From Pseudooceanicola lipolyticus (GTDB lineage Bacteria; Pseudomonadota; Alphaproteobacteria; Rhodobacterales; Rhodobacteraceae), in contig NZ_PGTB01000002.1 of assembly GCF_002786325.1 (NCBI RefSeq), positions 1-64,000 of the forward strand: DNA of 64,000 nucleotides, written 5' to 3'. The translations under genes and the position numbers were made by a program. The notes under the pieces are model-generated. The model worked only from the letters and a program-made list of their open reading frames with translations, ran no database searches and had not been told where the DNA came from. Shown piece by piece: positions 16,602 to 28,719 of this stretch (its first letter is position 1; each line of letters starts with the position of its first letter).

Positions 16602-18581
16602 TCACCCTAGATATCGCTTGATCCGTTTGAGCAATGCGCCGAGCTCTGCAGGTGGCGATTTAAGATCCTTCCTCTTGATCCGGTTCATCGCCGTGAGATG
16701 TGCAGCAGGCTTGCTCTTCGAAAGAAACAAATAGGGGTACCATCGAAAGAGATCATCCCAGCTTTCATCGTAATATTCCGGATGACCAGTTTTTTTGAGT
16801 GTTGTCTTTTTGCGTTTGGCGACAATCTCTTTTGTATCGCTCGGACCATGCCCTCCTGGGTTGGCGTGCATGTAAGCTTCGCTGAACTCCCAAAGCATCG
16901 AGAAATCGATATCGATCGGTTCTGAGAAGAAGACGTCGAGTTCACGGAGCGCCTCAAGCCAGTAGGTGCCAAGCGCCTTGGCAGCCTTTGGGTCGTATTC
17001 AACGTCGATATCGTCATCGGTAAGGGAATCAATGTCCTTCAAGGCGATTTTCCCCGCGGCGACATGTTTGCAATCGTCGAAGGCGACTCCAAACGCCTCC
17101 AGCTTTTTGACGATGTTGCGAATGGCCGCGGCACCACCATGCTGGCGCCCGTAGTCCAGATCGAGAAGCGTAACGTGCGGAATAGAAAGCTCTCTGAGCA
17201 GTTTCCACAGATGCTCGACATGACGTCCTCCAAGTGGAACTACCGGACAGAACGCCTTATCGAGATGAAGGCCTTGGGCTGTCGCAAGCCGCGGCAATAC
17301 GATCTGTTCGGAATCGCCTTCGCCGAGCACGACGAGCTTTGCAAAATAGAGCTCAGGATAGGCCTGCACTGCTTGGCGGACATATTTCCCCGCCTCGTCA
17401 GTTGCAGACGGAAGGGCGAGCGCTTTGACTGTGCTGCGACCGGCCTCGGGATCGAGGCGACAATATCGCAGGTTCTCAGGCCTTATTCGCGACAGGATCG
17501 ATGCACTATGACTCGACAGCATGACCTGCGCCGTGTCCATCTCAGCGACGTCCTCACAAAGATCCATGATGCGGGACAGGAAGAACGGCGACAGGGAGTT
17601 TTCCGGCTCCTCGATCAACAACAGCGTCAAAGGCACATGTTTGAGTTGAGTGGGCTCGAACGGAGATTTCTTGTCAGGCAGCGCGAGCGCATCCTGTTCA
17701 ATCTCTAACGTGGCCGCAGTGAGAGCGATTTGAAACAACGACTTTTGACCGTCACTCAACCGATCAAGGCTGCGGTCAGCCCCTGCCGCATCTGGTGAGA
17801 ACTTGACATCCGTATTGCGGATGATCGCGTCGAAGCGATCTTCCGTGAGCTTGAGAATTGGCGTGGACTGGGTTCCCGCTTCATTGACCTGATGCCAACG
17901 CTCGACGAGGCGTTCGCTAATGAAATCTACGGGCGCTTCCTTCTGGAATGCATCCTGAAGGGTATCTGCGTGATCTTCGGCTGTCTCTTTCAGCTCGTCG
18001 GACCACCGGGCGGCGCGCCAAAGACGCCCCCGCAGTAGCGCCTTGACCTGAGTGATTGAGCCTCGATTGGCGGGTACATAGACGACTTGAATGGCTGAGC
18101 GCTGCGCAGCAGTTACCGGCTTGCAGGCTTCCCAAGTATAGTCGTCATCCATACGAGGCACCCAACGAAGACTGGATTCCACCACACCATCCGGAGTCCC
18201 ATCGTCAATCCAAACTGCCTTCAGGAGAATACGCGCCTTCAGGGGCTCGTCAGGGTCACTTGCCGACATCTGGGTCCAAAATTCTGCGACTGCGGCCCCT
18301 GCATCGTCTTCGTCCAGCTCTGGGAAGGAAAAGATCGCCTCTATCTGTAGCTCGGTCTCGCTTTCCAGATCGTCAGCTTCTGAAGGGAGATGAAAGTCCG
18401 TCTTCTCAAGCGTCCGATTCCCACTGCCGATGCCAAACATTCGGCTGAGAGCTTGGAAGACGGCGGTTTTCCCGGACCCGTTTGCGCCGATCAACGCGGT
18501 GACGGGATCTGCCAGTTCGATGGAGACGCCATCAGGTCCGAAACAATGGAAATTCTTTATGGCAATTGTATCGAGCTGCAT
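16602..18581 (-). CDS. gajA: OLD-family ATPase-TOPRIM endonuclease, GajA-like
   Basis: A 659-residue class 2 OLD protein. The ABC-type ATPase domain has Walker A GANGSGKT at 32-39, signature LSDGQKSLFQIAL and Walker B LTLLLIEEPENSLSPFF. The C-terminal TOPRIM domain shows VVLGEGDSEQIVLPRL (catalytic Glu) and VTLLDLDYGRQHGG (DxD). In Gabija, GajA is a sequence-specific DNA nickase held off by nucleotides and activated on phage nucleotide depletion. The partner helicase follows immediately. The ATG start matches the usual MQLDTIAIKNFHCFG opening. Confidence 0.85.
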   Translation of the reverse strand: MQLDTIAIKNFHCFGPDGVSIELADPVTALIGANGSGKTAVFQALSRMFGIGSGNRTLEKTDFHLPSEADDLESETELQIEAIFSFPELDEDDAGAAVAEFWTQMSASDPDEPLKARILLKAVWIDDGTPDGVVESSLRWVPRMDDDYTWEACKPVTAAQRSAIQVVYVPANRGSITQVKALLRGRLWRAARWSDELKETAEDHADTLQDAFQKEAPVDFISERLVERWHQVNEAGTQSTPILKLTEDRFDAIIRNTDVKFSPDAAGADRSLDRLSDGQKSLFQIALTAATLEIEQDALALPDKKSPFEPTQLKHVPLTLLLIEEPENSLSPFFLSRIMDLCEDVAEMDTAQVMLSSHSASILSRIRPENLRYCRLDPEAGRSTVKALALPSATDEAGKYVRQAVQAYPELYFAKLVVLGEGDSEQIVLPRLATAQGLHLDKAFCPVVPLGGRHVEHLWKLLRELSIPHVTLLDLDYGRQHGGAAAIRNIVKKLEAFGVAFDDCKHVAAGKIALKDIDSLTDDDIDVEYDPKAAKALGTYWLEALRELDVFFSEPIDIDFSMLWEFSEAYMHANPGGHGPSDTKEIVAKRKKTTLKKTGHPEYYDESWDDLFRWYPYLFLSKSKPAAHLTAMNRIKRKDLKSPPAELGALLKRIKRYLG

Positions 18582-18598
18582 TGGTTGGCTCCTCCCCT

Positions 18599-19846
18599 TC
18601 AGAGCTTGAGGGCCTTGTTTTGATCATCATGTTCAAAAGCACTAGCCATCCGATTGATCTCGGCAGGGCGCGCGCCGAGTTCTTTTGCCGTTTCCCGCCA
18701 AGTAGAAGTCGCTGCTGCTACTTCCTTGATAATCAGGCGTGCAGCTTTAATCCCGAGGCCAAAGTATTCTGAAGCACCTTCGAGCAGCTCGACCGAACAC
18801 GTACCTTCATCGAGGTCGATATTGGTCGTCAGGACGCGGGCCTTGAGATCGACTGGCGTTGGATTCAAGTCGTAAGCTGGCGAGAGTGTCCAACCCTCCC
18901 TTCCTGCCCATAGGAACCCATGATTACGGAGATGGTCGTCCACGTTGGAGATCAGAACACTGAAAGCAACGCGCCTGTAGAGCTCAGCGGCATCCGTCTT
19001 TGCCTGCGCGCCTTGCCCTCCCAAAGCGTCGACGATCTCAGGGTAACTACCGCGTTCCCCATCTCTCGAACCGGTCATAGACATGGCGGAAAGGAACGGA
19101 ATTCGTTTGTTGCCCTCCCTGTCAAAACGCCTCGAAAGGAGCACGGCCTTACCGGCGACCTCGACGAGTTCGTGACTGGGGGTGTTGATCCCGGCACGTT
19201 CGGCAAGCCGAAGCGCGATTTCCTCCCAGGTCTCCATGCTGTATTCATCCGTTTCTTTCGGAAACTTCGCGATGGATAGATGACCATGTTGGTCGATGAT
19301 CGACGCCTTAGGGCGCGCGCCTCCGAGTGAAGATCCTGGCGCAAAGATTAGTTGCAGGTCCTCATCGGTCTCCTCGTCTCGTAGGATGCGTTCGGTGACC
19401 TGTAGCAAGCGACCGAGTTCGATGACGGCTGGAACGCCCGCCCGAATGGGAGCTTGGAACTCTTCTTCGCCCACGCGTCGAAAGCGCAGTGCACCTAGGC
19501 GGGTCTCATCAGCTACGCCGAGCAAGCAATCGGTTTCCGTAAGTGTGTGGACCTGTCTGCCTTCGCGGTCAGCGAGTCGACGCTCCGCACGCTGCATCAA
19601 GCGACGCCCCCAGGTATCCGGGGCTGAGTCACCGAGTGATCCGAAAATGGCTTGGCCTTGCGGTGGTGCAAAGCCGCCGCGTGTCAATGCGAGGGCGGGC
19701 TCGATTGAGAAGCGCTCAGGGTCATTGAGCCAGTCCTCGATATATTCGAACACAACGGTTTCGTTCCCGCGAACCAGGTTGGCGTGGGCGATCCCGATCG
19801 GTCGGGTTTGTCCATGAAGATCGATATGAACTTCTATATCACTCAC
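18599..19846 (-). CDS. hipA: HipA-type serine/threonine kinase toxin
   Basis: A 415-residue HipA protein kinase. Features are the N-terminal GFAPPQGQAIFGSLGDSAPDTWG, the ejected P-loop segment GSSLGGARPKAS, the catalytic loop SVLISNVDDHLRNHGF and the metal-binding LSPAYDLNPTP. HipA toxins phosphorylate an aminoacyl-tRNA synthetase and induce dormancy. The start is GTG at 19846, overlapping the HipB stop by 8 bp. The length is close to E. coli HipA (440). The module sits between the Gabija-like pair and the iteron-like array and may stabilise the island. Confidence 0.9.
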   Translation of the reverse strand: MSDIEVHIDLHGQTRPIGIAHANLVRGNETVVFEYIEDWLNDPERFSIEPALALTRGGFAPPQGQAIFGSLGDSAPDTWGRRLMQRAERRLADREGRQVHTLTETDCLLGVADETRLGALRFRRVGEEEFQAPIRAGVPAVIELGRLLQVTERILRDEETDEDLQLIFAPGSSLGGARPKASIIDQHGHLSIAKFPKETDEYSMETWEEIALRLAERAGINTPSHELVEVAGKAVLLSRRFDREGNKRIPFLSAMSMTGSRDGERGSYPEIVDALGGQGAQAKTDAAELYRRVAFSVLISNVDDHLRNHGFLWAGREGWTLSPAYDLNPTPVDLKARVLTTNIDLDEGTCSVELLEGASEYFGLGIKAARLIIKEVAAATSTWRETAKELGARPAEINRMASAFEHDDQNKALKL

Positions 19847-20174
19847 GGGAGGACCGCCCTGACTTGTTTTTGAGGTGAACCCGTCGGGGTAGGTTTGCGC
19901 TTGCGAGAGACTGACCTATTTCATCACGGCTGATGTCAGCGATGCCGCCAAGGCCATCCAGCAGGCCGAGAGCTTGCAGAACAGAGGCGTAAATCCCGAT
20001 TCCGACGTTCGAGTCGCCTGCCTCGATCTTCTGAAGGGTCGAGCGGGACGTGAAGGCGCGTTCTGCCACGACCGCCATGGGCAGTTTGCGTCGACGTCGT
20101 GCGTCGCGGATGTCTGACCCCAACTTGCGGAGCGTGCGTCGCACGGCAACAGAGGGATGGTGTGGAGTTGGCAT
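19839..20174 (-). CDS. hipB: HipB-type Xre antitoxin/repressor
   Basis: A 111-residue Xre-family HTH protein: LGSDIRDARRRRKLPMAVVA, then RSTLQKIEAGDSNVGIGIYA, a classic HTH with a C-terminal ISRDEIGQSL extension. It precedes and overlaps hipA, the usual order. It would bind operators in the region 20175-20340. Confidence 0.88.
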   Translation of the reverse strand: MPTPHHPSVAVRRTLRKLGSDIRDARRRRKLPMAVVAERAFTSRSTLQKIEAGDSNVGIGIYASVLQALGLLDGLGGIADISRDEIGQSLASANLPRRVHLKNKSGRSSRE

Positions 20175-20380
20175 AATTTGAAGCCTTCGCGCTACAGATT
20201 TGCTGATTATGTAGCACGAAGCCTACAAAATGTCCATTACCCCCGGCCCGCTCCTCATCCTCGATCCCTTGTTGTAATACTTTTGGACCTTTCGCCTTTT
20301 TCGTCGTCGTCGGATACCCGAACGGCTGTCATGGTCATGTAATTCGTGAGACTCTCTCAAGATTTTCTCGTTTATTTTCA

Positions 20381-20634
20381 ATGGTGGATTGGTAGGGTTG
20401 TCTGTGGGATGGTAAAGCTATTTGTGAGATGGCAACGTTATTCGCGAGACGGTTTGTTTGTGGATAACTTTTCTGATCAAGCGAACGAGTAAGCGCTGGA
20501 TCGGACGGAAAGTGTTCAAATGCGCGATAAGGCTGATTTAGAATGCGCGCCGGTGCCGTGTTGATATCCCACAAATAGTCTTACCAGTTTCAGGAATTAG
20601 GGCGCCAGTACGAAGGAGTCCCACGAATAGCTTG
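20381..20634. repeat. orphan iteron-like array with DnaA-box-like site
   Basis: Four tandem 20-bp units occupy 20381-20460; the best pair is TCTGTGGGATGGTAAAGCTA (20401) and TTTGTGAGATGGCAACGTTA (20421). TGTGGATAA, a DnaA-box match on the complementary strand, follows at 20459-20467. Two inverted copies of the core (CCCACAAATAG at 20568 and CCCACGAATAG at 20620) lie to the right. The pattern is that of an iteron plasmid origin, but no rep gene is adjacent. The rest of 20175-20840 is non-coding. Confidence 0.6.
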
Positions 20635-20843
20635 ACAATGACACGCGACATTTCGGGCTGCGGAGCGTCACCTACGTCTGGCGTCCAGTCTCTGGCTGGC
20701 AGCGCCCATCTGAAAATGGCGACCCTCTTAGACCGATCAGAGGGTCGGCAATATCGGACGTCGAATACTGACAGGAGTCACTCCTCGGGTTGCCGAAAGC
20801 GGCCGTGGGTCCAGGTGAGCTTCAGGCCCGCGATGCGACCTTA

Positions 20844-21560
20844 CTACATTTCGATCCAGAGGTGATCGAGCCGAATACCGCCAAGCGCCGAACTGCGAGC
20901 GTGAGCAGAAGTGAGGCCCGCCACGCGCGATGGCGGATCATACACTAGGAGCGACAACTTGTCGGCGGCAGACCAGCCCTCGACGTCGTCGCTTTCGAGA
21001 CCGTCGATCCATTCGTCGAGCTGGACCGCCCACGATGGGATATCTCGCTCTTGCACGTAGGCGATCATCGCCGCCCGATCGTGTACCGAACCGTGATGTC
21101 CCGCCTTGAAACGTTGCACGCCGCCGGTCGTGCTGAAACGGCTGTAGAGATATTCGCGCTCGTCCCGCTTGTGGCCCGTCGGGGTTGGGAGCCGCTTGCA
21201 TTCGATCGGCAGGAGCGTTTGGTACTCGGTATATTCGCGGCCTTCGATCCAGATGACCGAGCCGCTCGGCGCGACGGCGAGGTCGATCGCACGTCGGCTA
21301 TCCGCGGCGTCAGGCTCTTCGCGCCGAAATTGCAGAAAATCCCAGCCTGGTGTGTGACGGCTGGCGCTGGCGAGCTTTGCGCAGAGCTGCGCTGTCAAGG
21401 CATCCTCGCCGGTCCGCGCGGGCCGGCGAGGATCATCGCGCCAACCGGGCAGAACGCTTCCAATGAAGCCGACAAGAGCATTGATCCACTCGCCGGGAAG
21501 ATGGACCTCGCTGTCCAGCCTGCCGACTTGCACCCGGCACTCGCCTTCGTCGGCCAGCAT
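20844..21560 (-). CDS. PD-(D/E)XK-type nuclease, restriction component
   Basis: A 238-residue protein. GED at 51-53, AIDLAV with Asp93 and PIECKRLP with Glu120-Cys-Lys122 give the D-(X)26-ExK pattern of PD-(D/E)XK nucleases. The start at 21560 lies one base after the methyltransferase stop and gives MLADEGECR; the longer frame from 21605 overlaps the methyltransferase. The gene is the last of an RHH-methyltransferase-nuclease operon, so it is most likely the restriction subunit of a type II-like system. No close family name was recognised. Confidence 0.65.
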   Translation of the reverse strand: MLADEGECRVQVGRLDSEVHLPGEWINALVGFIGSVLPGWRDDPRRPARTGEDALTAQLCAKLASASRHTPGWDFLQFRREEPDAADSRRAIDLAVAPSGSVIWIEGREYTEYQTLLPIECKRLPTPTGHKRDEREYLYSRFSTTGGVQRFKAGHHGSVHDRAAMIAYVQERDIPSWAVQLDEWIDGLESDDVEGWSAADKLSLLVYDPPSRVAGLTSAHARSSALGGIRLDHLWIEM

Positions 21561-21561
21561 C

Positions 21562-24426
21562 CTAGAAGCCCTGCTCGCGCAAGTCGGTGAGCACGTCATC
21601 GGCATCGCGCAGCGCGATTGATCGGGTCCAGAACCGGTGCCGGTCGGGCTTCAGCAGGAAGACGAAGCCCTTGTCGTAAAGGCGGGTGATCCGGGTGACT
21701 GTCAAACCCGAGCCGCGGCGCTCGTGGAGGAGCGCGTCGAGCCTGCCGTGCAGCTCATCTGCTCCCGACCAATCCACCGCGCCATCACCGAATGAGTAAG
21801 CCCTGCAAATCGCGCCCGACCACCTTTGCGATTCGAGAGGGCGTATCGGATTGCGCGTGTAGACGGCGTTGAGCTGACGGACGAACACAGCATCGAAGTC
21901 AGCAAGAGCATCGTCTGGTGCTGCTCGCATGACCGGCGCGTTCGCGCCGAGCCGGATAAAGTCCCGTTGATGCATCACGATATCCTGGGCGACGATGCGC
22001 TCATTTTCGCTGAGATCGAGATCCTCGTCTTCGGGATAGGGCAAAGCGTAGATATCAGCGCCCAATATCGCCGTCGCGCGTTGGACGAACAGGCTGGCGC
22101 TGACTGCCGCGACATAGGCCCGCAACGCGGTGCTTTCACGTTGCAGCCAGGCTTCAACGGCTCTGAGCTTGTCGATGTCACGCCGATCTGCGGCGAACCC
22201 GACGATGCGGTGCTTGTATGCGAGATAGTGTCCGGCCCACACACCGTGGTGTAGGTCATCGTTCTCCTTAATTAGAAGGAAGGGCGGCGTGAAACGGCGC
22301 GCGGTCTTGGGCCGTTTGATCGGTCGATCTGGCACAGTCTCAAGAAAACTCGTGTCCAGTCCGGTTTCGGAAAGTGCGCTCGTCGGCAGCAGCGGTTTTC
22401 CAACAAGATGGTCAGCCGGGGCGGACTCACCGCTGAGACCCGCGATGAAACCTTCCCCGAAATCCCACTCCTGCTTGGCGGCATAGTCTTTCAGCGTTGG
22501 AAATGCCCGAAGCCGCTCGACTAAGTCCCGTACACGACTTCCACCGAGCAAGTTCGAACGCCAGATATCCCATGTCCGCTCGGCATCGGCATTGCAGAGC
22601 CAAAACAAGTCATAATAGTCGATGTCGAATCCCTGCTCGGCCGTGGCGCGGCCACTGCGGCGAAAGACGGCATGGAGCAGGCGGCCGTCGAAGGACGGCT
22701 TGCTGGCTTCGGCAATGACCACGACGATCTTGGGGTCGGCTTCGCCTTTCTTGAACAGCCCGCGGACCGAGACGAAGTCCAGGACCTCGCGGACCCGCCA
22801 GCGGCTGAAGAAGGATTTCCGAAAAGCAAGCGCGTTTTGATTGTAGAGGAAACCGGAAGGCTCAACCATCGCCAGCACGCCATCGGGAGCGAGGAGCTCC
22901 ATCGCTTCGTGGAGGAAGAGATAGGCTAGCTGCTTGTCAGCAAGCGCGCCGTTGGCCTTTGTGTAGGCGGCGTAGCTTCGTTTCGCGCCGGCAGTCGGCA
23001 GCGATGATTCGAATGGCGGATTGCCGAGGATGGCGGCGACCGGCGCGCCGACGAGCCTTCTGGCCTTAGCATCGAAAAAGCAGCTGTGATGGAGCGTCGT
23101 GCCGGCGAGAGGCGGGAAGAGCTTGACGCTCGAGCGAATTTCCTCGGGCTGCAGCGCGTCGCAGAGGCTCAGGCAGAGGCTGAAAGCGGCAAGTTCGACC
23201 GCGCCCTCTTCGATGTCGATCCCGTGAACCCGCTGAAGTAGCGGGCGCAGTTCATCGACGCCGGGGCGCGCCCAGTCGTGGTGCCAGCGCCAGTGCAGAA
23301 CGAGCCGCCGATAGGCTTCGACGAGGAACACGCCCGACCCGCAGGCCGGGTCGAGTATGACGCCGTCGCCGGCCATCAAGCGGTCGAGCCGTTCCCAGCT
23401 CAAAGTTTCCTCAAGCATGAGGCGCACGAGCGCGGGCGGTGTGTAGATGGAGCTTGCCGCGTCCTTTACGAAAAGCTGGTAGATATTGCTAATCAGCTCG
23501 ACCGGGAGGTCGCGGAACGAATAGAGCCGCCAGAGGCTGAGTTGGCCAGAGCTGTCCTCATAGCCTTCGACGAGACGGGCGTAGCTGGCAAGCTCGGTAC
23601 TCGCCGACAGCGCCGCGCGGTCTTCCCCTGTCAATTTGAAGACGTGTCCGTTGAAGCGCTCTTCGAGCGCCTCGAGCAGTGTGATCAATGCTGGGCCGTC
23701 GCCGAGGATTTCAAAGAAGCGCCCTGCGCCTTCGCGCGCCTGATTGAAATCGGCCGGGAGCAGTACCGAGCGTTCTTCGAGATAGGCGATTAGGAGGGAA
23801 AGGATCAACAGTCTTCGGCGTAGCCTGGGCGATAGTAGGCGCCGATCGGACAGTTGCTTGGCAAGTGCGCGAACTTCCTCAACCAGCGTCCGGTGTGCCG
23901 CCTTCTGGGCGGAAAGCATCAGGTTGCAGGCGTGGGGATCGTCCCAGATCGTACCGTTGCGGATGCGCGCTGCATCCCACCAGACGTCGAGCTCGGCGAT
24001 CTTTGCGCCCGTCATCAGCGTTCGGATCGGGCGGCAGACGGGTTTGCCGTCGGGACCCGCGAAGTCGGGTTCGTGCGCGCAGCGGAACAGCTGGATCTCG
24101 CCGCGGCCCGCCCGGTAAATGAGTGGGACGCCACCCCAACTCCACAGCCGCTTGTGGAGCTCGGCGAAACGCGCGTCGTCGGGTTCGTCAGCCACGTTGA
24201 AGATGAAGGCTTGTGCAACCGCAGCGCGGCCGTGGCGCGCCGCTTCGAAGAAGACTGCGCGGGCACCGTAGGACAGTGCCTTCTCCATGATTGCGACTTC
24301 CTCGGGCGGACGGCCAGCGTGATCGTAGCCTGCGACCGTAACAAGCCCGTCGACGACTGGCAGATCGCGCGTCTCCGCGATCGCGAACAGCCAGTCGGCT
24401 GACTCCATTCGGGTGTCGAGTGTCAT
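21562..24426 (-). CDS. Class I DNA adenine methyltransferase (Eco57I-like)
   Basis: A 954-residue N6-adenine DNA methyltransferase. The SAM-binding motif I DPACGSGVFL is at 359-368 and the catalytic NPPF motif at 469-472, preceded by VHGIDIEEGAVELAAFSL (motif II/III). The long N-terminal helical region and C-terminal specificity-like region (FTPPFLLIKENDD, TLVHR-type anchors not seen) resemble type IIG/Eco57I and BREX-type enzymes. The nuclease follows one base later, so modification and restriction are split between two proteins. An RHH protein precedes it. It protects host DNA in a restriction or related defence system. Confidence 0.8.
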   Translation of the reverse strand: MTLDTRMESADWLFAIAETRDLPVVDGLVTVAGYDHAGRPPEEVAIMEKALSYGARAVFFEAARHGRAAVAQAFIFNVADEPDDARFAELHKRLWSWGGVPLIYRAGRGEIQLFRCAHEPDFAGPDGKPVCRPIRTLMTGAKIAELDVWWDAARIRNGTIWDDPHACNLMLSAQKAAHRTLVEEVRALAKQLSDRRLLSPRLRRRLLILSLLIAYLEERSVLLPADFNQAREGAGRFFEILGDGPALITLLEALEERFNGHVFKLTGEDRAALSASTELASYARLVEGYEDSSGQLSLWRLYSFRDLPVELISNIYQLFVKDAASSIYTPPALVRLMLEETLSWERLDRLMAGDGVILDPACGSGVFLVEAYRRLVLHWRWHHDWARPGVDELRPLLQRVHGIDIEEGAVELAAFSLCLSLCDALQPEEIRSSVKLFPPLAGTTLHHSCFFDAKARRLVGAPVAAILGNPPFESSLPTAGAKRSYAAYTKANGALADKQLAYLFLHEAMELLAPDGVLAMVEPSGFLYNQNALAFRKSFFSRWRVREVLDFVSVRGLFKKGEADPKIVVVIAEASKPSFDGRLLHAVFRRSGRATAEQGFDIDYYDLFWLCNADAERTWDIWRSNLLGGSRVRDLVERLRAFPTLKDYAAKQEWDFGEGFIAGLSGESAPADHLVGKPLLPTSALSETGLDTSFLETVPDRPIKRPKTARRFTPPFLLIKENDDLHHGVWAGHYLAYKHRIVGFAADRRDIDKLRAVEAWLQRESTALRAYVAAVSASLFVQRATAILGADIYALPYPEDEDLDLSENERIVAQDIVMHQRDFIRLGANAPVMRAAPDDALADFDAVFVRQLNAVYTRNPIRPLESQRWSGAICRAYSFGDGAVDWSGADELHGRLDALLHERRGSGLTVTRITRLYDKGFVFLLKPDRHRFWTRSIALRDADDVLTDLREQGF

Positions 24427-24493
24427 CGCTGCCGTCTACATATTGACGCCGTGCGGGTCCTGCCCGAGCGCAAATATGCGACCGCCGGAGCGG

Positions 24494-24685
24494 TCATTTC
24501 TGCCGCTCCTTTTTGGAAAGCGCGAAGCCTTCCTTCAGCAGGTCTGTCATGCTGATACCTTGCACGACAGCAAAGCCCTTGAATTGTTTCTTGAATTCCG
24601 CGCTGACCTTGAAGTTTAGCGAGGCCCCTTTTTCGGGTACCTGGTCGCTTTCGTCGTCGGATGCGACCGGCTGGTTTCGGGCCAT
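24494..24685 (-). CDS. small RHH-like regulator
   Basis: A 63-residue protein: a disordered acidic N-terminus, then SLNFKVSAEFKKQFKGFAV, VQGISMTDLLKEGFALSKKE, the beta-strand plus two-helix pattern of ribbon-helix-helix proteins (ParG/CopG-like). It is the first gene of the operon with the methyltransferase, 67 bp upstream. A perfect 17-bp-arm palindrome lies about 60 bp before its ATG and is a natural operator. It may time restriction against modification like a controller protein, or be a partition-type RHH. Confidence 0.65.
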   Translation of the reverse strand: MARNQPVASDDESDQVPEKGASLNFKVSAEFKKQFKGFAVVQGISMTDLLKEGFALSKKERQK

Positions 24686-24743
24686 TCGGTATCCCCTTTC
24701 CTGACGACCGTCCCTGTTCGGCCGCGATAACGCATCCTGAATT

Positions 24744-24787
24744 CCATATTTCTGGCTTTCGTGCAATCCAGAAAGCCAGAAATATGG
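24744..24787. promoter_or_regulatory. perfect inverted repeat, candidate operator
   Basis: CCATATTTCTGGCTTTC (24744-24760) and its exact reverse complement (24771-24787) are separated by 10 bp. It lies upstream of the RHH gene. No T-run follows, so an operator is more likely than a terminator. Confidence 0.65.
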
Positions 24788-24907
24788 ATATCTGCATGGG
24801 AACCTCGCGCTTCAGTCGACTGCCTCTGATCGGCATTCGCGGACACACTAGCAGAACAAACAATGAACATACAGTGATCCTTTCCGTTCGCGGGCCCGGT
24901 CACTTTG

Positions 24908-25117
24908 CTACGATGTCGCCCCAGCGCGCAAATCGTTGCGCAGGTGGCGGTGACAGGCGAGGATGTCGTCCCTCGGCAGCGGATCGCTAAGTTGGTACGT
25001 CTTGGTGAAGCACGCGAAGGCGCGCAGATCCTGAGCAAAGGCCCGAAGTGTGTGATGTCCGACACCGCGCTCATCGCGGCAGGCATTGACGAAGGCATTG
25101 TGATCGAAGCGGGGCAT
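24908..25117 (-). pseudogene. integrase N-terminal fragment
   Basis: A 69-residue remnant resembling the core-binding (SAM-like) domain of tyrosine recombinases: AFVNACRDERGVGHHTLRAFAQDLRAF, then CFTKTYQLSDPLPRDDILAC. No catalytic domain follows. It marks the right edge of the defence region, mirroring the intact integrase at 9217-10428. Confidence 0.5.
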
Positions 25118-25258
25118 GCTGAACTCCTGTGGTGCGGTTCAGCCAGTTCAACACAGGCCGTTCAGTGCTCCGAATTCGCCTGCCCAAGCGGTAACGATAA
25201 TGGCCCCTCCTTATCATGCGTTGACATTTGCGCGCGCCCAGAACAGCCTGCGGGCACT
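25118..25258. promoter_or_regulatory. promoter region of the thiamine operon
   Basis: This is a non-coding stretch before the riboswitch. TTGACA at 25221-25226 is a perfect -35 box; the matching -10 is poor. Nothing else was recognised. Confidence 0.35.
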
Positions 25259-25259
25259 C

Positions 25260-28080
<2,821 letters not shown>

Positions 28081-28084
<4 letters not shown>

Positions 28085-28719
28085 GGCGCTGCCCTGACCT
28101 CTCGATTTACCTCGTGCTCGATCCCGGCCTGTGCGCCGGGGTCGGCATGGTCGAAACCGCCCGCGCTGCCGTCGCGGGCGGGGCGACGGTTGTGCAACTG
28201 CGCGACAAGGCGGCAGGCACCGCGCGGATGATCGAGACGGGCCGGGCACTGAAGGCGGCGCTGGCCGGAACCGGCGCGGTGCTGATCGTGAACGACGACG
28301 TGGAGGCCGCCGTTGCGATTGGTGCGGACGGTCTGCACATCGGGCAGGGCGACATGGCCGTGACCGAGGCCCGCGCCCGGATCGGTGCGGCGATGGTGCT
28401 GCGCCTGTCGGTCGAGACGCCCGCGCTGGCCGCCGCCGTCGATCAGGCGCTGGTCGAATACATCGGTGCGGGGCCGGTCTTTGCCACGCCCTCCAAGCTG
28501 GATCACAAGGCGCCTGTGGGTTTCGAGGGGCTGGCGGCGCAGGTTGCGGCCAGCCCGGTGCCCGCCGTGGCGATCGGCGGGCTGAAGACCGAGCACGTGG
28601 CGCAGGTCCTGAAGGCCGGGGCGCAGGGCGTCGCCGTGGTTTCCGCCATCTGCGGCCAGCCCGACCCCAAGGCCGCCGCCCGCGCCCTCAGGGACAGGAT
28701 CGACGCGCTAACCGTCTGA
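28081..28719 (+). CDS. thiE: Thiamine-phosphate synthase ThiE
   Basis: A 212-residue ThiE, joining HMP-PP and thiazole phosphate. Landmarks are GGATVVQLRDKAAGT, VLIVNDDVEAAVAIGADGLHIGQGDM, EYIGAGPVFATPSKLDHKAPVG and VPAVAIGGLKTEHVAQVL. The start is GTG at 28081 within the thiM stop. The 3' end overlaps convergent thiD by 12 bp. Confidence 0.96.

Noticed and set aside
20335-20574. 79-codon frame across the iteron-like array
   Set aside because: It runs through tandem 20-bp repeats and a DnaA-box-like site; composition is unlike a protein and there is no ribosome-binding site.
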